Origin: Siniperca chuatsi
Taxonomy: Eukaryota; Chordata; Actinopteri; Centrarchiformes; Sinipercidae
Assembly (NCBI RefSeq): GCF_020085105.1
Contig: NC_058062.1
Location: forward strand, 7,739,945-7,803,944
DNA length: 64,000 bases
Direction: 5' to 3'
The number at the start of each line of letters is the position of its first letter. Positions within the stretch are counted from its first letter, which is position 1. Positions 1 through 12,178 of this stretch are shown here, piece after piece. The translations under genes and the position numbers were made by a program. The notes under the pieces are model-generated. The model was given only the letters and a program-made list of their open reading frames with translations, made no database searches and was not told where the DNA came from.

Positions 1-151
1 GTGAAGGTATGAGATAAAAAGAGAATATTACTTTATGGCAGAGCGAAAGAGTAAACGTTTCTAAAAAGATTTTGACTAACATCTAAAAGAAAAAAAAACA
101 TATAACACAATTTAAAAATATTCAACCTTTTCAATCTGCTGTCTTTCCTAG

Positions 152-905
152 TTTGATGATGCTGTTGTCGCGAAGGAACTTGCACTGACCGACTCGGAGC
201 ACTCTGATGCCGAGGGCTCCTACACTGATAATGGAACATTTAACCTATCACGTGGCCAGACCCCGCTCACGGAGGGCTCTGAGGGTAAGTACGCAGGTAT
301 TGTAGATTTTCTTTTCCTTTTTATTTTCTGGTGTGTTCTTGTCCCTCACCGTGTCCCGCTCTGTGTTTTGGTCAGATTTTGACAGACACAGTGACGCTGA
401 GGAATCCTTTGCTCAAGACCTCCCAGACTTCCCCTCCATAAACCCTGATGCCACTCTGATGGATGATGACGATGACACAAGCATAGGTCTACCTAGTCTG
501 GGTCACCGGGCTTCAGTGCTGGATGTAGATGCTCATCTGGACTCGGACCAGGAGGATCTGGATGCAGAACTTTCTCTCAGCGGCCTGCCACCTGCCTCTG
601 ATTTCACCGGAGACTTAGCTGGAATTATTGCCAGCAACATGATTCAGGCAGCACTGGTCGGGGCGATGCAACCTCAGCCTCCTGCTACCCAGCGCAGAGA
701 AGGCCCTCCCAGGGCCGGGGCCCGCCGAAGCTACCGCAAGCAGTCCAGCTCAGAGCTGGACACAGACTGGGAAGGAGAGGACTTTGAAATGCTGGATCAG
801 TCTGAACTGAACCAGATGGATCCCATTGGAGGAGGAGGGGGTAGTAGACGAGGAGAGAGCCAGGGGTCTAACTTCTTGTCTAGCCTGCTGGGTAAACCAC
901 AGTAA
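152..905 (+). CDS. retreg3: retreg3 (FAM134C), C-terminal part, partial gene
   Basis: Reticulophagy regulator 3 is an ER-membrane reticulon-homology protein that bends tubules and recruits Atg8/LC3. Only its last two coding exons are here: 152-284 and 376-905 (TAA at 903-905). The junction is in frame (GAG G|AT TTT) with GTAAGT donor and TCAG acceptor. The fragment of 220 residues is the cytosolic tail: an acidic stretch with five consecutive Asp, a polar Ser/Pro/Arg-rich middle, and near the end GEDFEMLDQSEL. Its F-E-M-L after acidic residues fits the LC3-interacting region (W/F/Y-x-x-L/I/V) typical of the family. The motif YTDNGTFNLSRGQTPLTEG is conserved across the RETREG family as I remember it. 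The reticulon hairpins must lie to the left of the window. The neighbour psmc3ip is on the same strand, as in human. The paralogues RETREG1/2 are less likely on sequence and neighbours. Confidence 0.88.
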
Positions 906-2710
906 GGTGTGTGTGTGTGTGTGTTGGTGAGAGTTTGTATGAGCGCGTGTGTTTGTACGCCTGTGTGCACGAGTGCAACTTCATGGGCAGTGTACATGTC
1001 AATGAGCTGCGAGTGCGTTGTGTGAGAGATGATTTTAGGTTCCAGCAGTCCTGCTTCTGATTGGCATCAGTTTATCACTGTGAAGTACTTTATTTTTTCT
1101 ATCTTTTCAAACTCTTTTCTCCCGTACTTTTAAACCCTGATCATTCAAAAAACTTTTACTTTGTAGGCTGAGCAATAGGAAGTGCAACAACAAAAATAAA
1201 ACACATTCAGACATTAAATTAACCAGCATTATTGAGCCTTGTTGCAGTCTTGTAATTGTATGCACCCATAAGTTACAAGGGTACTTGTTAGTGACTATGA
1301 ATAAAGAACAACAGTGCCCATAAACTCTTTTCTACCTGGAGGTCTACACATACAGGGCTATTTAACAGGGGACCAAATATGACATTCCTGTTGGTCAAGC
1401 TGAACCATGTTGCTTTGATAATGACATTATGGAACAGCATTACATGTTTAAGTTTCTTTAGTCATTGGAAAACTATTCCCATGACATTTTGTCAAAGTAA
1501 CAGCAGTTCGTGTTGCTGTTGATATTAGTGTTCTGCTGTCCTTTCAAGTAACGTGGCGATGATGTGTTAGAAGATGATTTATTTAATGTTACAGAGATTA
1601 ACATTTTTTAAACTTATCAGCAGTTGTGGATTTTGACAGCAATTCTCTTCTATGATGAAGATGAATAATATTTGGATAAAAGTTTTTGTTTCTTCTGTGT
1701 ATGATTTTTCTTTGCTTGTTTCCTTTTCTGCTATCTAACATATGAAGACATCCTCATGCATTTTTTATTTTCTTTAAAGAATGTCACATTACAGTCTTAA
1801 GATATCTGACCTGGAGGAACACTTGATGTTATGTTTGTTGTTCATTGTTTCTATGAACTTGTGCCCCAGGATGAGGTTTGCTTCTTTTTTCTGTGTAAGT
1901 TGAGAATGCTTTTCATTTTCCTGCCCTTTAAAACTGCTCAATAACACATTGTGTCCATGTTTGATACCTTGAATGAGCCCTCAGCTTTGTGTTTTTCTTT
2001 TATAAAAGTAATATTTAAACAAATTTCTGTATATCTTTTATCATCTTTGTATTTCATGTAGTTGACAGTCATGCTGAACTTTTTAAGATAAAAATCAAAT
2101 ATTCTTCAATTCATGGATCTTCACCTATTTTAATGGGGAAACATGTTTACATGAAAATTGGGTATATATCCTTTTTTAAAAGTGTGTAAAGGTTTAAAGT
2201 GGCTTTTGTGTTCTGGTCAGCCTGATTTCCTTTTGATGGACAAACCATGTCAGTATGTCAAAAACTTAACAGTGGAAATTGCACTTAACTTAAATGAGCC
2301 ACAGTTGAGATTTATTGAAATGCATATATCAAAGAGTCTAAAAATGCTGGGTTTTAATAGAGAAATACACATTGCTCTCTTTAAAGGTGTTATTTTGAGA
2401 GGAAAATCATAGCTGCAAAAGATTTAGCACAATAGGAAAAACTGCTGGATAGGAAATTGCTGGGATTTTTGAGGCTAAAAAAAAGAGGAGAAAATGTTAG
2501 TCTTGGTTGTTTGACCTGGTTTGGCCACATCAGTTAACCAGAATGTTGCTCATTGCTGCTCCATGAAGAGTCAGTTCCTCAGTATGAGTGATCTGTAGTC
2601 ACTTTCATAATGTAATGTGCATAGTAGTGTATTTTCTTCTCTGTATCTGGTTTTGATATGTTTTGATGTGCAAATCATATTGAATAAAATGTTTGCAATT
2701 AAGTCTGTCT
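906..2710 (+). other. retreg3: retreg3 3' UTR (inferred) with three candidate poly(A) signals
   Basis: AT-rich non-coding sequence follows the retreg3 stop. It opens with a short GT repeat (907-924). AATAAA hexamers occur at 1195-1200, 1300-1305 and 2683-2688. The last is followed by T/G-rich sequence and is the best distal end, giving a UTR of about 1.8 kb. An 84-codon open frame at 2158-2412 has no recognisable similarity and is probably chance. Confidence 0.55.
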
Positions 2711-3289
2711 AGAGTATTATTCCATTTGACAGGAGGAGAAAGATGTACAGTAATCCCAGATGACAGATGAAGCTCTTGGGGTGATTCTTAAATCTCTGGT
2801 TTAAGACAAAAATCAACAGCCTTTGCAATGCTCTGGAGCAACTTTCCAAAGGAAACCATTAACTATTAACCACTTAAACTATATGTGATACACTGTTGTT
2901 GCCCTCCGCTTGCTATTAATATCAACCATAAACTGTATGACATCAACAAATAGGCCAGGACCCTGATTTATCTGTCTCTGAGACCAGCCAAAATTACAGA
3001 GCTCTCACTCGGCTCTTCTTTCCGGATACCGCAATTTTTTTAAAGTAGGATTGAGCCAAAGTTATAAACAAAGTAATTATTTTATAATTACTGGGCAAAT
3101 AAATATAGCTCTGTTATAAGAGCGCTGTTAATATGAAGAGGTAAAACATTTTTTTTTTTTAGATAAAATCAACGGAGAAAAGCCCATGCGCGTGGTCGTC
3201 CACACCACTCTCGCAGAGCAGGGCAGATATTTCTACTGGTGTGATACATCTTGATCTTTATACATAAACGATCTTTTCGGTGACGCATA
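2711..3289. other. retreg3-psmc3ip intergenic spacer
   Basis: Short spacer between two same-strand genes. AT-rich up to about 3170, then more GC-rich with several CpG towards the psmc3ip start (3180-3330), consistent with a promoter. No coding sequence or repeat recognised apart from a poly-T run near 3151-3160. Confidence 0.5.
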
Positions 3290-3301
3290 TTTCGCGCGAA
3301 A
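3290..3301. promoter_or_regulatory. psmc3ip: E2F-like palindrome TTTCGCGCGAAA upstream of psmc3ip
   Basis: A perfect 12-bp palindrome ends 34 bp before the psmc3ip ATG. It contains two overlapping TTTCGCGC E2F/DP-type half sites. A CRE-like TGACGCAT lies just before it (3281-3288). E2F-type sites are known in promoters of cell-cycle and germline genes. Binding here is inferred. Confidence 0.5.
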
Positions 3302-3334
3302 CTCAGTTTGGGAGCTGAAGTGAAGAAATTAGAA

Positions 3335-5703
3335 ATGAGTAAAAAAGATAACGGTAAGATTTAGCTTTATGTCAGGATGTTTTTCCACTGTAGCAAGCTA
3401 GTCGGCGTATCGGACACTCATATCGAGCGAATGACGCTCGTTAGATTTCACAGATAATGAGTTAGAAAGTTTTAGCTAAGACGCTATCAGCTAACGTTAG
3501 CTACATAGCCAGCATGATAAGCTAGCTGACGTCAAGCCTCGGAAATGTTTTTGTGTTAAGTTACTTCAAATGTCCACTTTTACAGCATGATACATTTGTT
3601 TTAAATTACTGTATGTGTCGTGTATTACATTATGCTACATATAATATAACTTAATTGTTCACCAGTGATGAAAGTGTCTTAAGATCACCAAGACATACAA
3701 ACAAACAAAGACTAAGACGGTGTAGTCCCTCATTTCCACAATTGAGAATGACTTCCGGATGGGAGTCGAAACGTCTTGATTCTGAAAACAGTGTCCAGAT
3801 GACTACGACTGAAACCCTTTCTACGAAACAAAGACTAAGTTATAAAACACATACAGTACAGTAGTAAGGGCTAGGGCACTATCAAAGAATGTCAAGGCAC
3901 TTAAAAGACAATACAAATATAGCTGCCATTTCTAGCTATGTTTAAGGTTTATCAAGTATAATGTTATATTCAATTTAAGTACCATTTGGGAATTTTTGTT
4001 TCAGCTCATATGATCAGGTTCTCCTGCTGTCATCCACAGGCGCGACACTCATCCTTGCCTATCTGAATGAAAAGAACCGGCCCTACAGTGCTCAGGATGT
4101 CTTTTGTAATTTACAAAAACAGCATGGATTGGGCAAGACGGTGAGATTAACACTCATCCATAACATGCAGTGGTGTGTGTGTAGTCTACAATTATTAATT
4201 GATTTCAAATTTGTGATTCACTAGGCAGTGGTCAAAGCCATGGAGCTGCTGGCACTAGAGGGCAAGATAAAGGAGAAAACATATGGCAAGCAAAAGATTT
4301 ATTTTGCCGATCAGGTTAGTCTGTTCATCTGAAATGCTGTGTTGCTGTGGACTGCAGGCACTGAAAGTAATATGTGCACAAACCGTTATTTATAATAATC
4401 TTGCATGTTTCAGTTGAGCTTGACCATTGTCGCTAATCTCTCCCACAGGCTCAGTTCGAAGATGTGAAGGATGCAGACCTGAAGGCCATGGACTGTCAGA
4501 TCTCAGAGCTCAATGCAGAGGTGCAGTCCCTCAACCAGAGCTGCAGACAGCTAGATGCAGGTGGAGTACACCTTTGATCTTTAAGATATTTGAATTTTGC
4601 ACTGTTGTACGCCGCTGGATGTTGTTGTTTTGCATAAGACTCCTCTAGACTGAAGAGACCATGTTTTTGTCACATTGCATTTCTTTGAAAGGGGATGTTG
4701 TGTACATTTGTGTGTAATCTCCACCAACAGAGGTGAAGGAGCTCAGCAGCTCCCTGACAACAGAGGAAATGATGTCAGAGATCCAAGAGCTGAAAGTGGA
4801 GTGTTCTGGCTACAGAGCACGTCTGGAGAAGATAAAGTCGGCCACAAATCACGTCACACCAGAAGAGAAAGAGAAGGTTGGCAAACCATCTAAGAAACTT
4901 AGTGAACATACTATTGTTTTGGGGTTTTTTCCATTTGTAGTACATCACTCATAATATTTTAATTTACAGGTTTACAAAGAGCGGGATGTTTATGTAAAAG
5001 AGTGGAAAAAGAGGAAGCGATTGGTAATGTATATAAAGCGGCAATGATTATAATAGATCAGTCGATTGACAGAAAATTAATTTGCAACTATTTTGATAAT
5101 CCATTCATTGTTTTTCATTATTTTAAACAAAAATGCCAAACAAGTCACACAAAACAAGCAAGTAGAAGACACCACTTTATATTTTGAGTAAAATACATTT
5201 AAATGAGGGCCACAAAATAACTTGTGTATTTTGCAACTGTAGCCTCTGCCACATTTTAAATATTCAGATAAGTTAGTAAATATTAAATAAAGATATCAGT
5301 ATGATGCAAAACATGCAATATTTTGTTCTTCCTGTCAGTACTAGTATTACAAGCAGTAGATTGTAGATTGCAAGCAAGATGTTGTGTTGAAAAGACATCC
5401 ATCTTTATCATACAGACATAAGTTGTCACTAAATTCTTAAACTTTGTTTCTCTCAGGCTTCAGACATGATAAATGCAATCCTGGAAGGGTATCCAAAGAG
5501 CAAAAAGGAGTTCCTGGTGAGTGAAAGAAGCTCATAAAATCCACTTTCCAAAACTTCATGCCACCACCTACACATATTTGACTTGTGTGTCAGTGTTTTT
5601 TTGTTCACAGTACTGATGAATAATATACCTGGTGTTGCCCTCACAGGATGAAGTTGGAGTGGAGACTGATGAGGACTGTAAGGTGGTTGTTCCAAGTACT
5701 TGA
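3335..5703 (+). CDS. psmc3ip: psmc3ip (Hop2/TBPIP), complete
   Basis: Hop2 forms a heterodimer with MND1 and stimulates DMC1/RAD51 strand exchange in meiotic recombination; it acts in the nucleus. Eight coding exons: 3335-3353, 4040-4140, 4225-4314, 4449-4560, 4731-4876, 4970-5023, 5457-5516, 5647-5703 (TGA). All introns are GT-AG and phases join without a break, giving 212 residues (human about 217). Residues about 10-80 are the winged-helix DNA-binding domain (NRPYSAQDVFCNLQKQHG; GKIKEKTYGKQKIYFADQ). A heptad-rich coiled coil follows (about 85-150), then the conserved SATNHVTPEEKEKVY and the C-terminal AILEGYPKSKKEF segment. The ATG has a purine at -3 and gives the family's MSKK start. The gene converges on mlx and follows retreg3, as in human. 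Confidence 0.95.
3490..3501. repeat. GCTAACGTTAGC palindrome in psmc3ip intron 1
   Basis: Perfect 12-bp palindrome 155 bp after the psmc3ip start codon, in a stretch (3475-3530) rich in GCTA/TAGC half motifs. The same 10-bp core is in mlx intron 1. The motif is familiar from percomorph genomes. Its function is unknown. Confidence 0.6.
3655..3835. repeat. Dispersed teleost repeat fragment in psmc3ip intron 1
   Basis: The stretch around 3715-3830 (acttccggatgggagtcgaa, cagtgtccag, gactacgactgaaacccttt) looks like a repeat I recognise from many fish introns. It creates a spurious 69-codon open frame. The family name is not known to me and the boundaries are approximate. Confidence 0.45.
5055..5150 (+). 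repeat. Diverged copy of the 'GATTGACAGAAAATTAAT' dispersed element
   Basis: Lies in psmc3ip intron 6. It shares gatygacagaaaattaat followed by caactattttgataat with a longer copy at 21214-21566, and corresponds to the opposite strand of a copy at 59489-59735. It looks like a 5' fragment. Confidence 0.65.
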
Positions 5704-5850
5704 AAGAATAAGAAAACGCTTGTTCATCCATTTCATCACTGTAAGCCTGTGCAGTGCTTCGCTAAGAATATATATAATACATCAGAGTTGTCTGAGCCAC
5801 AGCACATTCACATATTTATAGCCTTTCTTTTGAACAAATAACACATCTTT

Positions 5851-5856
5851 AATAAA
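5851..5856 (+). terminator. psmc3ip: psmc3ip poly(A) signal AATAAA
   Basis: Canonical AATAAA about 150 bp after the psmc3ip stop codon. It is the nearest such hexamer and implies a short 3' UTR. Confidence 0.65.
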
Positions 5857-8009
5857 AGTTGAATGGAAAAAACATTTGTAATTGAAAGTATATTTATACA
5901 AAAACACAATACACTACATCACATCATTAGACAGCACTAAGGGATGTTTGTCACCTCATAGGAAACATTGATTTATTTTTTCCCTTTTTAAAGCCATAAA
6001 ACCAATCCTGGGCCTATAATGGAAATGTCAACAGATTATTCATTATAGCTTGGAGAGCTGTACTTTCTTTGTTGTTCTTGTTACATGTTCAAGTCCACCT
6101 TGCTGCCATTTTCTTTGAAAACTGTACACAAAAGAACCACAATGTGTATGGGCGTATGTAAGCATGGGCGATTATTCATGACCTTCAGGTATTATAGGGG
6201 GGGGTTGTGCCATTTTTCCCTTTCCTTTTTTAATCATCCTTTGTACCGTTTTTTTCACTCAGTATTGCTGCCAAGTTATTAAATGTTCATGAAAGTAACG
6301 TTTGTTGCTGAAAATAACCAAATTCGTCTTTCTCAACCATCTTGAGACATTAAAGAGATTTTACAGGTTCATTAGCTGCAGAGATGGGGACCCCTACCCA
6401 GCTATATGATTTGTCCTGCTGTTGTCTTACACACTTAATTTCCATTTTACTTGGGGCAAATTAAACAGGATGAACATTCAGTATATTTCTTTACATATGT
6501 TGATGTCACTCTTTGGATTGTGATATACAGTAGAAAAACTGTCAAAAGAAAATACATGAAGCAACAAGAAGGGGTCAAACATCAATATTTCCCTGTGATC
6601 AAAGTAACAATAGTAAAGCCACTCTTTTCTTAGCAAACAGATTAGCCATGTGTATGACAGATTTTACTTACGCATATACTAGAAACAAAACTGTCAGTCA
6701 TCATGAAAATTAGCTTTATATCATGCTTAAAAATCAAAGTATAAAAGACTTTAATTCAGTACAGCAGCCGTGGGAACCTGTGACTGGTGGAGGGTTCAGT
6801 GATGGTTTTCAAGAAGGAGCAGTCCTGAACAATCAGAACATTTTCCAAGTGCTGCTGACTATTGCTGACTGTTTTGAATGAACTGTTATAGATCATAAAA
6901 TCCACTGACAGCCAAAGTAAACAGAATTTGTCATACTGACATTGAAACCACTAAAATTTAAGTCATTTAATTAAAAAAAATGCTTATTGTAGAGTAAACT
7001 GCAATCTGAAAGGTTCATTAAATCAACACTTTGTATTTAACATTGTTTCCCAAATAAACACAACATGTATAACTGCAACTGAATAACTGCCTGTATTTAA
7101 CATTTAAGACAATGTGCCGTGTAGCTCAATTATAGTTTGTCAATATATATAAACAATGATTCATAAATCTTATAGCTTATAACACCTGTCACCCATGAGA
7201 TTTCAGCGAACTGTGACAGCTGTATTAATTAAAACGTCACATTGTATCACACTAAAAGGTAGAAAAGTCGGTTTTAATCAAACCTCAGTGATAAAATCCT
7301 GAAGCATGATTGTTAGGAGAAATGACAGCCTGCAGTAATATAGTTGTAGAGTATTTTCCATTATCTGCAACAGTTCAGGAATGGTATGGCTGACTAACAA
7401 TGTTTGTGCGCTTAAGCTGAGAAGAGCCCTTTGGATCAGCATTAGGCTGCAGAGTTATGCTTGACGTAACGGAGGGGAAGGTGTGGGCTCATGAGTTTTT
7501 CATCATGTTTTTCATCACCCTTCTCTCTATCTCTGTCAGTTAGGTTGATTGTTGCTGAAGCAATAAGATCAATAAATTCAATATGTAAGAGTCGTATTGG
7601 TTTTCTACACTCTCTCGTCTACCTGATGTATTTAACATACACATTCATTTGAAAACTCTTATTTTTACTTATGAGCGCTTGTTTTCCCCCTGCATTTCTT
7701 AGCATAACAAGAGTAAGAAATGTGAAGTCAGCAGAGGCTGAAATATACTCAGCTATCTGTATGGATGTACACTTAAAATCAGAAAGATCCTTCTTAAACA
7801 TGTAACTGCTCAATCCAATGAAACTTTTCATCTCTGCCCATAATATGGGTTGACATAATCCAATTGCAGCCAGGGAGTCACTGATGAGCTGAAGTTAGTG
7901 TAAATACTGTGGTATGGCCTGAGCCTGATTGGAGCTTTCACTCCACCCTGAGAGGCCAGAGCAAGCCCAAAGTCAATTTCTAGGAGTTCAGTCCAGAGCT
8001 TTTGCTCGA
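5857..8009. other. Convergent psmc3ip/mlx spacer, including the mlx 3' UTR
   Basis: AT-rich sequence with no recognisable coding potential. Part should be the mlx 3' UTR, transcribed from the minus strand. A minus-strand ATTAAA (plus TTTAAT at 7273-7278) is a possible mlx poly(A) signal, but weak. No structured repeat recognised. Confidence 0.4.
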
Positions 8010-11000
8010 TCAATAAAGCTGACCACTGAGCTGCCGGAGCACCCCAATGACAAACTCCCTCAGCGTCTAGGAAAGAACACAAGAAACATACAAATTATAA
8101 TTATCTCAACATTAACAAAGCAACACTGACCATTTTTACTTGTCTGCTCTGCTGTACCCATTGCATCAAAAATATTCATTACCTGTGGCTTGCAGTGCTC
8201 CTCAATCCAGCTGAAAACGCAGGCGGAGAGTTCTTGGAAGCTGCTCACTGAAACAGAATTGCTGAAAGACTGGAACAGGGAGTCCATGATGCTCTGAAAG
8301 ATGTTGAACTTGACCTGGTCAGACACCTGATCCTCTCCCTGCTGTGGGTTGTTCTGGTGGGCCTTCACTATGTGCTCATAGTTCCTATTAAGAAAGACAA
8401 TCACTGTTCACTGGCATTACAAAATATACAATATTTTTTTCATGGCCATGACTGTTTCATAAAGAAATGATTAACTTGAGCCATTATTTCCATACACTAG
8501 ATAAATTTGTTTGCCTCCACATCAAGTGTAATATAGTTGAAATAAAAATACTAATGCAGCATTTAAAGCTTTTATTTGGGGATATTTTGTTCCATTTTTT
8601 TATTTTTAGATCTGATTGTATTTTTACTATATGCTGTGTCAGGGCTGCATTTAAAGCATTTCTCTTTTTGTCCCAGGTCAGCATTTCTTTTGAAATCCAT
8701 CCAAAGTAGGGAGGTCTTAGTTTGCCAACTATTGGGACTGCAGAGTAAACTATAGGAAAAAAGCTTGGCTGAGAAAGTTTGTGAACCACCATCTCACGTT
8801 TTCATGATCTTCAGCGCCATCACTTCTTTCCGTAGTACAGAAACTTCCTCCTCTTGCTTCTTCTTTTCTTTATGAAGAAAATGGATGTAGTCAATTGCTG
8901 CAAAAATAAAATATAGAAATGCATCGGTCACGGATTTCTTCACTCCACACAGATTCAAGTTTCCATTTTCCATGAGGTGTTGTCCCTTCACAACCATCTC
9001 TTATACACCAAAATGCTGCTACTTCCTCCTTTAAAGAAATCCCAGCAAGTGCAGATATCTCTGTGCTACATGATATTTTTGTCTCCATCTCTCTATTGAA
9101 CTCAGGTGATCTAAACATACTAATTTATATCTATGTGTGCCCTTTGTTCTTTTCCATTATAGTCTTTTTTGCTTGCTTTGTGTAATGTGAGCATGAGACC
9201 AGATCTGTAATGGGCTATAAGCAGCATGCAGATTTGTGCCATGTGACTTCAACCAATTAAGCACCACAGGACTCTATTGGAAAACTACTAGATAATAATG
9301 CCAATGTTTAAAGTTGGACAGAAAACGCTGACCTTTATTGACTTGCTCCTATTAACTACTTTACCCTGACAGATGAGATGTCAAATTATGTATCAACTAC
9401 TATTCTAAATACATACATCAGTTACTTGGGTGACCTATAAGTGTTCATCCAATAAGATCACATCTCACTTTTCTGCAGCACAGTAGCTTTGCTGATTTTC
9501 TGTGCTCCCACTGCAAACTCAGACTGCTGCTGGCAGGTTGGTACTATGGACTGGAGGTCATCGTAGCCTTTCTAAAGTAAAAAAAAGAAGGGAAAAAAGA
9601 GGTCATTACTAACTACTTAACAAATGAACACCTAAAAATATAAAACTAAAACTTTTCTTAAGGTGTGTGTTGTGTATCTGCGATAAGTCACAGAGACCTA
9701 CATCATATTTGCAGAATATTGTAGCCTTACCTTGATAGCATCCCTACGCTTCTGCTCAGCCTGTGTGTGCGCTTGTCTCCGTCGATCTTTATACGAGTCC
9801 TTATATGACGTCTCATGTCTGTAGTCACTGTCTTCATCATCTATTCAAGAATATTCACTCAGGTTAAGAAACATGCCTCTAACCTCTGCACAAATTCACC
9901 ATGAACTATCTAGTTGTTAAATAGAACTTAACATACACACATAATGAGGATTCATTTTAAATTTTAGTTCATCTAAATCTGTTACACGATTATTTTTTCC
10001 CAAAGCAGGACTTTTTAGTTTCCCAGACAGAAGATGAATTTATAGATTTACTTACAATGTATAGTTTTTCACCTCAGCAGGATTCAGAGAAGCTGATTCA
10101 TACTTCAATCAAGTTCTATCGATGACTATAATGCACTTTAAACTGGCCTACGCAAGACATTATTCGAGGCAACTCATAAAACCCTGCTGACAGAATCTGA
10201 ACAAAAGCTATAAAGATGGAACACAATTCTGCATGCACTGCATTTTATTAAACATATAATTATACAGTATATAACCCTCTTACTGGTTTCAAAGCTCTCT
10301 ATTAGAATTACTGTCCTTTTATATCCTATTAAGAGTTCCTGGGTGCCCTGTGATCGATACTGTACTGAGTAGCAAGACAGGTTTTTCCTTTTATAAGAAG
10401 CAGAAAGCAAATTGAAGAAAACCAGGCTCTGTCTCCATTTAACAATGAGCTTTTACTTTGAATGAAAGGTGATATACAAATAAGGCCTATCATTCTTAGA
10501 AATGCAATTTTAAAATATTTTACAGAATTTAGACTACAAGTATATGCATTATGGGGAAGTCACTGGAAGTGAGGTACAGTCAGCAAAGCAAACATTCACA
10601 TCACAATCTAAATGTAGCACTTATTCTCTCTTAAAACTGTCAGAAATGTCAGATCCCCTCTGTTACCAACATAATACCTGTATTTGGGACTGAAGAGGCA
10701 CTTGTTGAGCCAATGCTGTTGGCCCTGGACACAACTGTACCCTTTCTGGCAGTTTCAGCAAAGAAACCTACAGAGCAAGACAACAGACATCAAAGTCCTT
10801 TCACTGCAAGACCAGAAATAGATTGGCATGCTAATCTCAGAGACCAGACACACAAGGTCCCCATCACATAGCTTAAATATCAAATGATATGACAAACAAC
10901 AGGATATGAACTGAATACTCACTAGGGTCAAAGCCACTGTCACTGAAAGCACCGTCTGTCTGCCAAGCCATCACCAGACAACAGAAGATGGAAGAAGGAA

Positions 11001-12178
11001 AAAATACAGGCTTAGAGGTTGGAATAACAAGGGGAAAATTGTGCTGCCCAAAATACATTGACAATAGACCAATAACTAGCCTGCTTGATAGACAGTCTAA
11101 ACCCCTACTGAGCATTGTCCTGATTTGTCGAAATCAAGTGTGCAGGAGGGTAAAGAGCTGCATCAAATTAGTATTTCAATAATAGATCCACTGTTTGATC
11201 CAGGGCACCACAACACAATAGTTACTTTAATATGTGGTTCCCAAAATTGGGTGCAGGTTTTTTTCCCCCCCAATGATTCCAGGTGGGCAAAACCCTGAAA
11301 AATGTATTCAATTTCGACACTTAGTCTTGCTAGATGTTTAGGGTGTACAGCAGAATCATATTAAAATAGGGTACCTGAATAAAACCTATATCGAATGTTG
11401 CCCTCTAAAAGAGTTTGATATGTTTAGATCAACAGCTTTATTTAGGAATCCCTGACATGAGGAAGATTGGAAACGTATATTTTTAATGACATATCACAAA
11501 TGTGTTCATTTACACGACTACAGCTAAGTGGGAAACAGCTGCTTTTCCAAATTAAAAGCTAGATTATTATCAGACACGACATTGAGATAATGATTAGGCT
11601 ATACAACGCCCCGAGGAAAACTTCGGACAAGTAGATCATAGTGACAAACACACAGTTTTCTGATACCACAGCCGATTGAATTTATATGTGGTGGGGCTGC
11701 AAAAAGCCATGAATTTGCAAGCTTGCTAATGGTAGATTTACTGCACTATTCTGACTATTCAATATATCTGCACTTCACTTTCACGTGGACGTTTGACAGA
11801 AAGAAATACAAAATGCAGAAATAGAAATGTCACGTTAGGTGGGTGCAGATTAGATCTCTTTTCAGCACAGACAAATTCCACAGGAGGAACATGAGTTGCC
11901 CTTTCAAGACATTTTATTTACTTCACTAACGTTAGCTAACCGCTATAGCTTTATGACGTTAGCAAACGTCACCCAGCTAACATTAGCTGCGAAGCTAACA
12001 AAGCCCTGCTCCGCCATAACGTTAGCGAAACTTCAACTTTTAGACAAAACAACGTTTGTCAGTATCACTTCTGTCACAAGGCAGATGTGCGAATCGATTT
12101 AACAAAAAAAGTTACCGTTAACTAACATCAGTTACTTACTTTCCAGTGGTCCTCTGGCGACGTTGTCGGATCCGTCAT
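8010..12178 (-). CDS. mlx: mlx (MAX-like protein X), complete
   Basis: Mlx is the bHLH-zipper partner of MondoA (MLXIP) and ChREBP (MLXIPL). The dimers bind CACGTG-type carbohydrate-response elements and control glucose and lipid genes. Coding exons in transcript order: 12178-12140, 10959-10923, 10767-10678, 9840-9731, 9571-9469, 8897-8798, 8384-8183, 8066-8010 (TGA). Phases join to 245 residues. The N-terminus MTDPTTSPEDHWK resembles human MTEP. The basic region has the H-E-R E-box contacts (H80, E84, R88 in RRRQAHTQAEQKRRDAIK). Helix 2 and the zipper follow (DYIHFLHKEKKKQEEEV), then the dimerisation/cytoplasmic-localisation domain with VSDQVKFNIFQSIMDSLF and FSWIEEHCKPQ. The C-terminus GQLY nearly matches human NQLY. 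The N-terminal region is shorter than the longest human isoform. The ATG has A at -3. Confidence 0.95.
11782..11787. promoter_or_regulatory. mlx: CACGTG E-box in mlx intron 1
   Basis: A CACGTG core 391 bp inside the gene from the start codon. It is the core recognised by MLX heterodimers and other MYC/MAX-family proteins. A second CACGTG is at 12659-12664 upstream. Occupancy is inferred only. Confidence 0.3.
11920..12035. repeat. Cluster of GCTAAC/GTTAGC motifs in mlx intron 1
   Basis: CTAACGTTAG occurs at 11926-11935, and further GTTAGC, GCTAAC and AACGTTAGC copies are spread over about 110 bp within 260 bp of the mlx start codon. Related to the palindrome in psmc3ip intron 1. Confidence 0.6.

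Noticed and set aside
2158..2412. 84-codon plus-strand frame downstream of retreg3
   Set aside because: Lies within the probable 3' UTR before the distal AATAAA; no similarity and AT-driven codon content.
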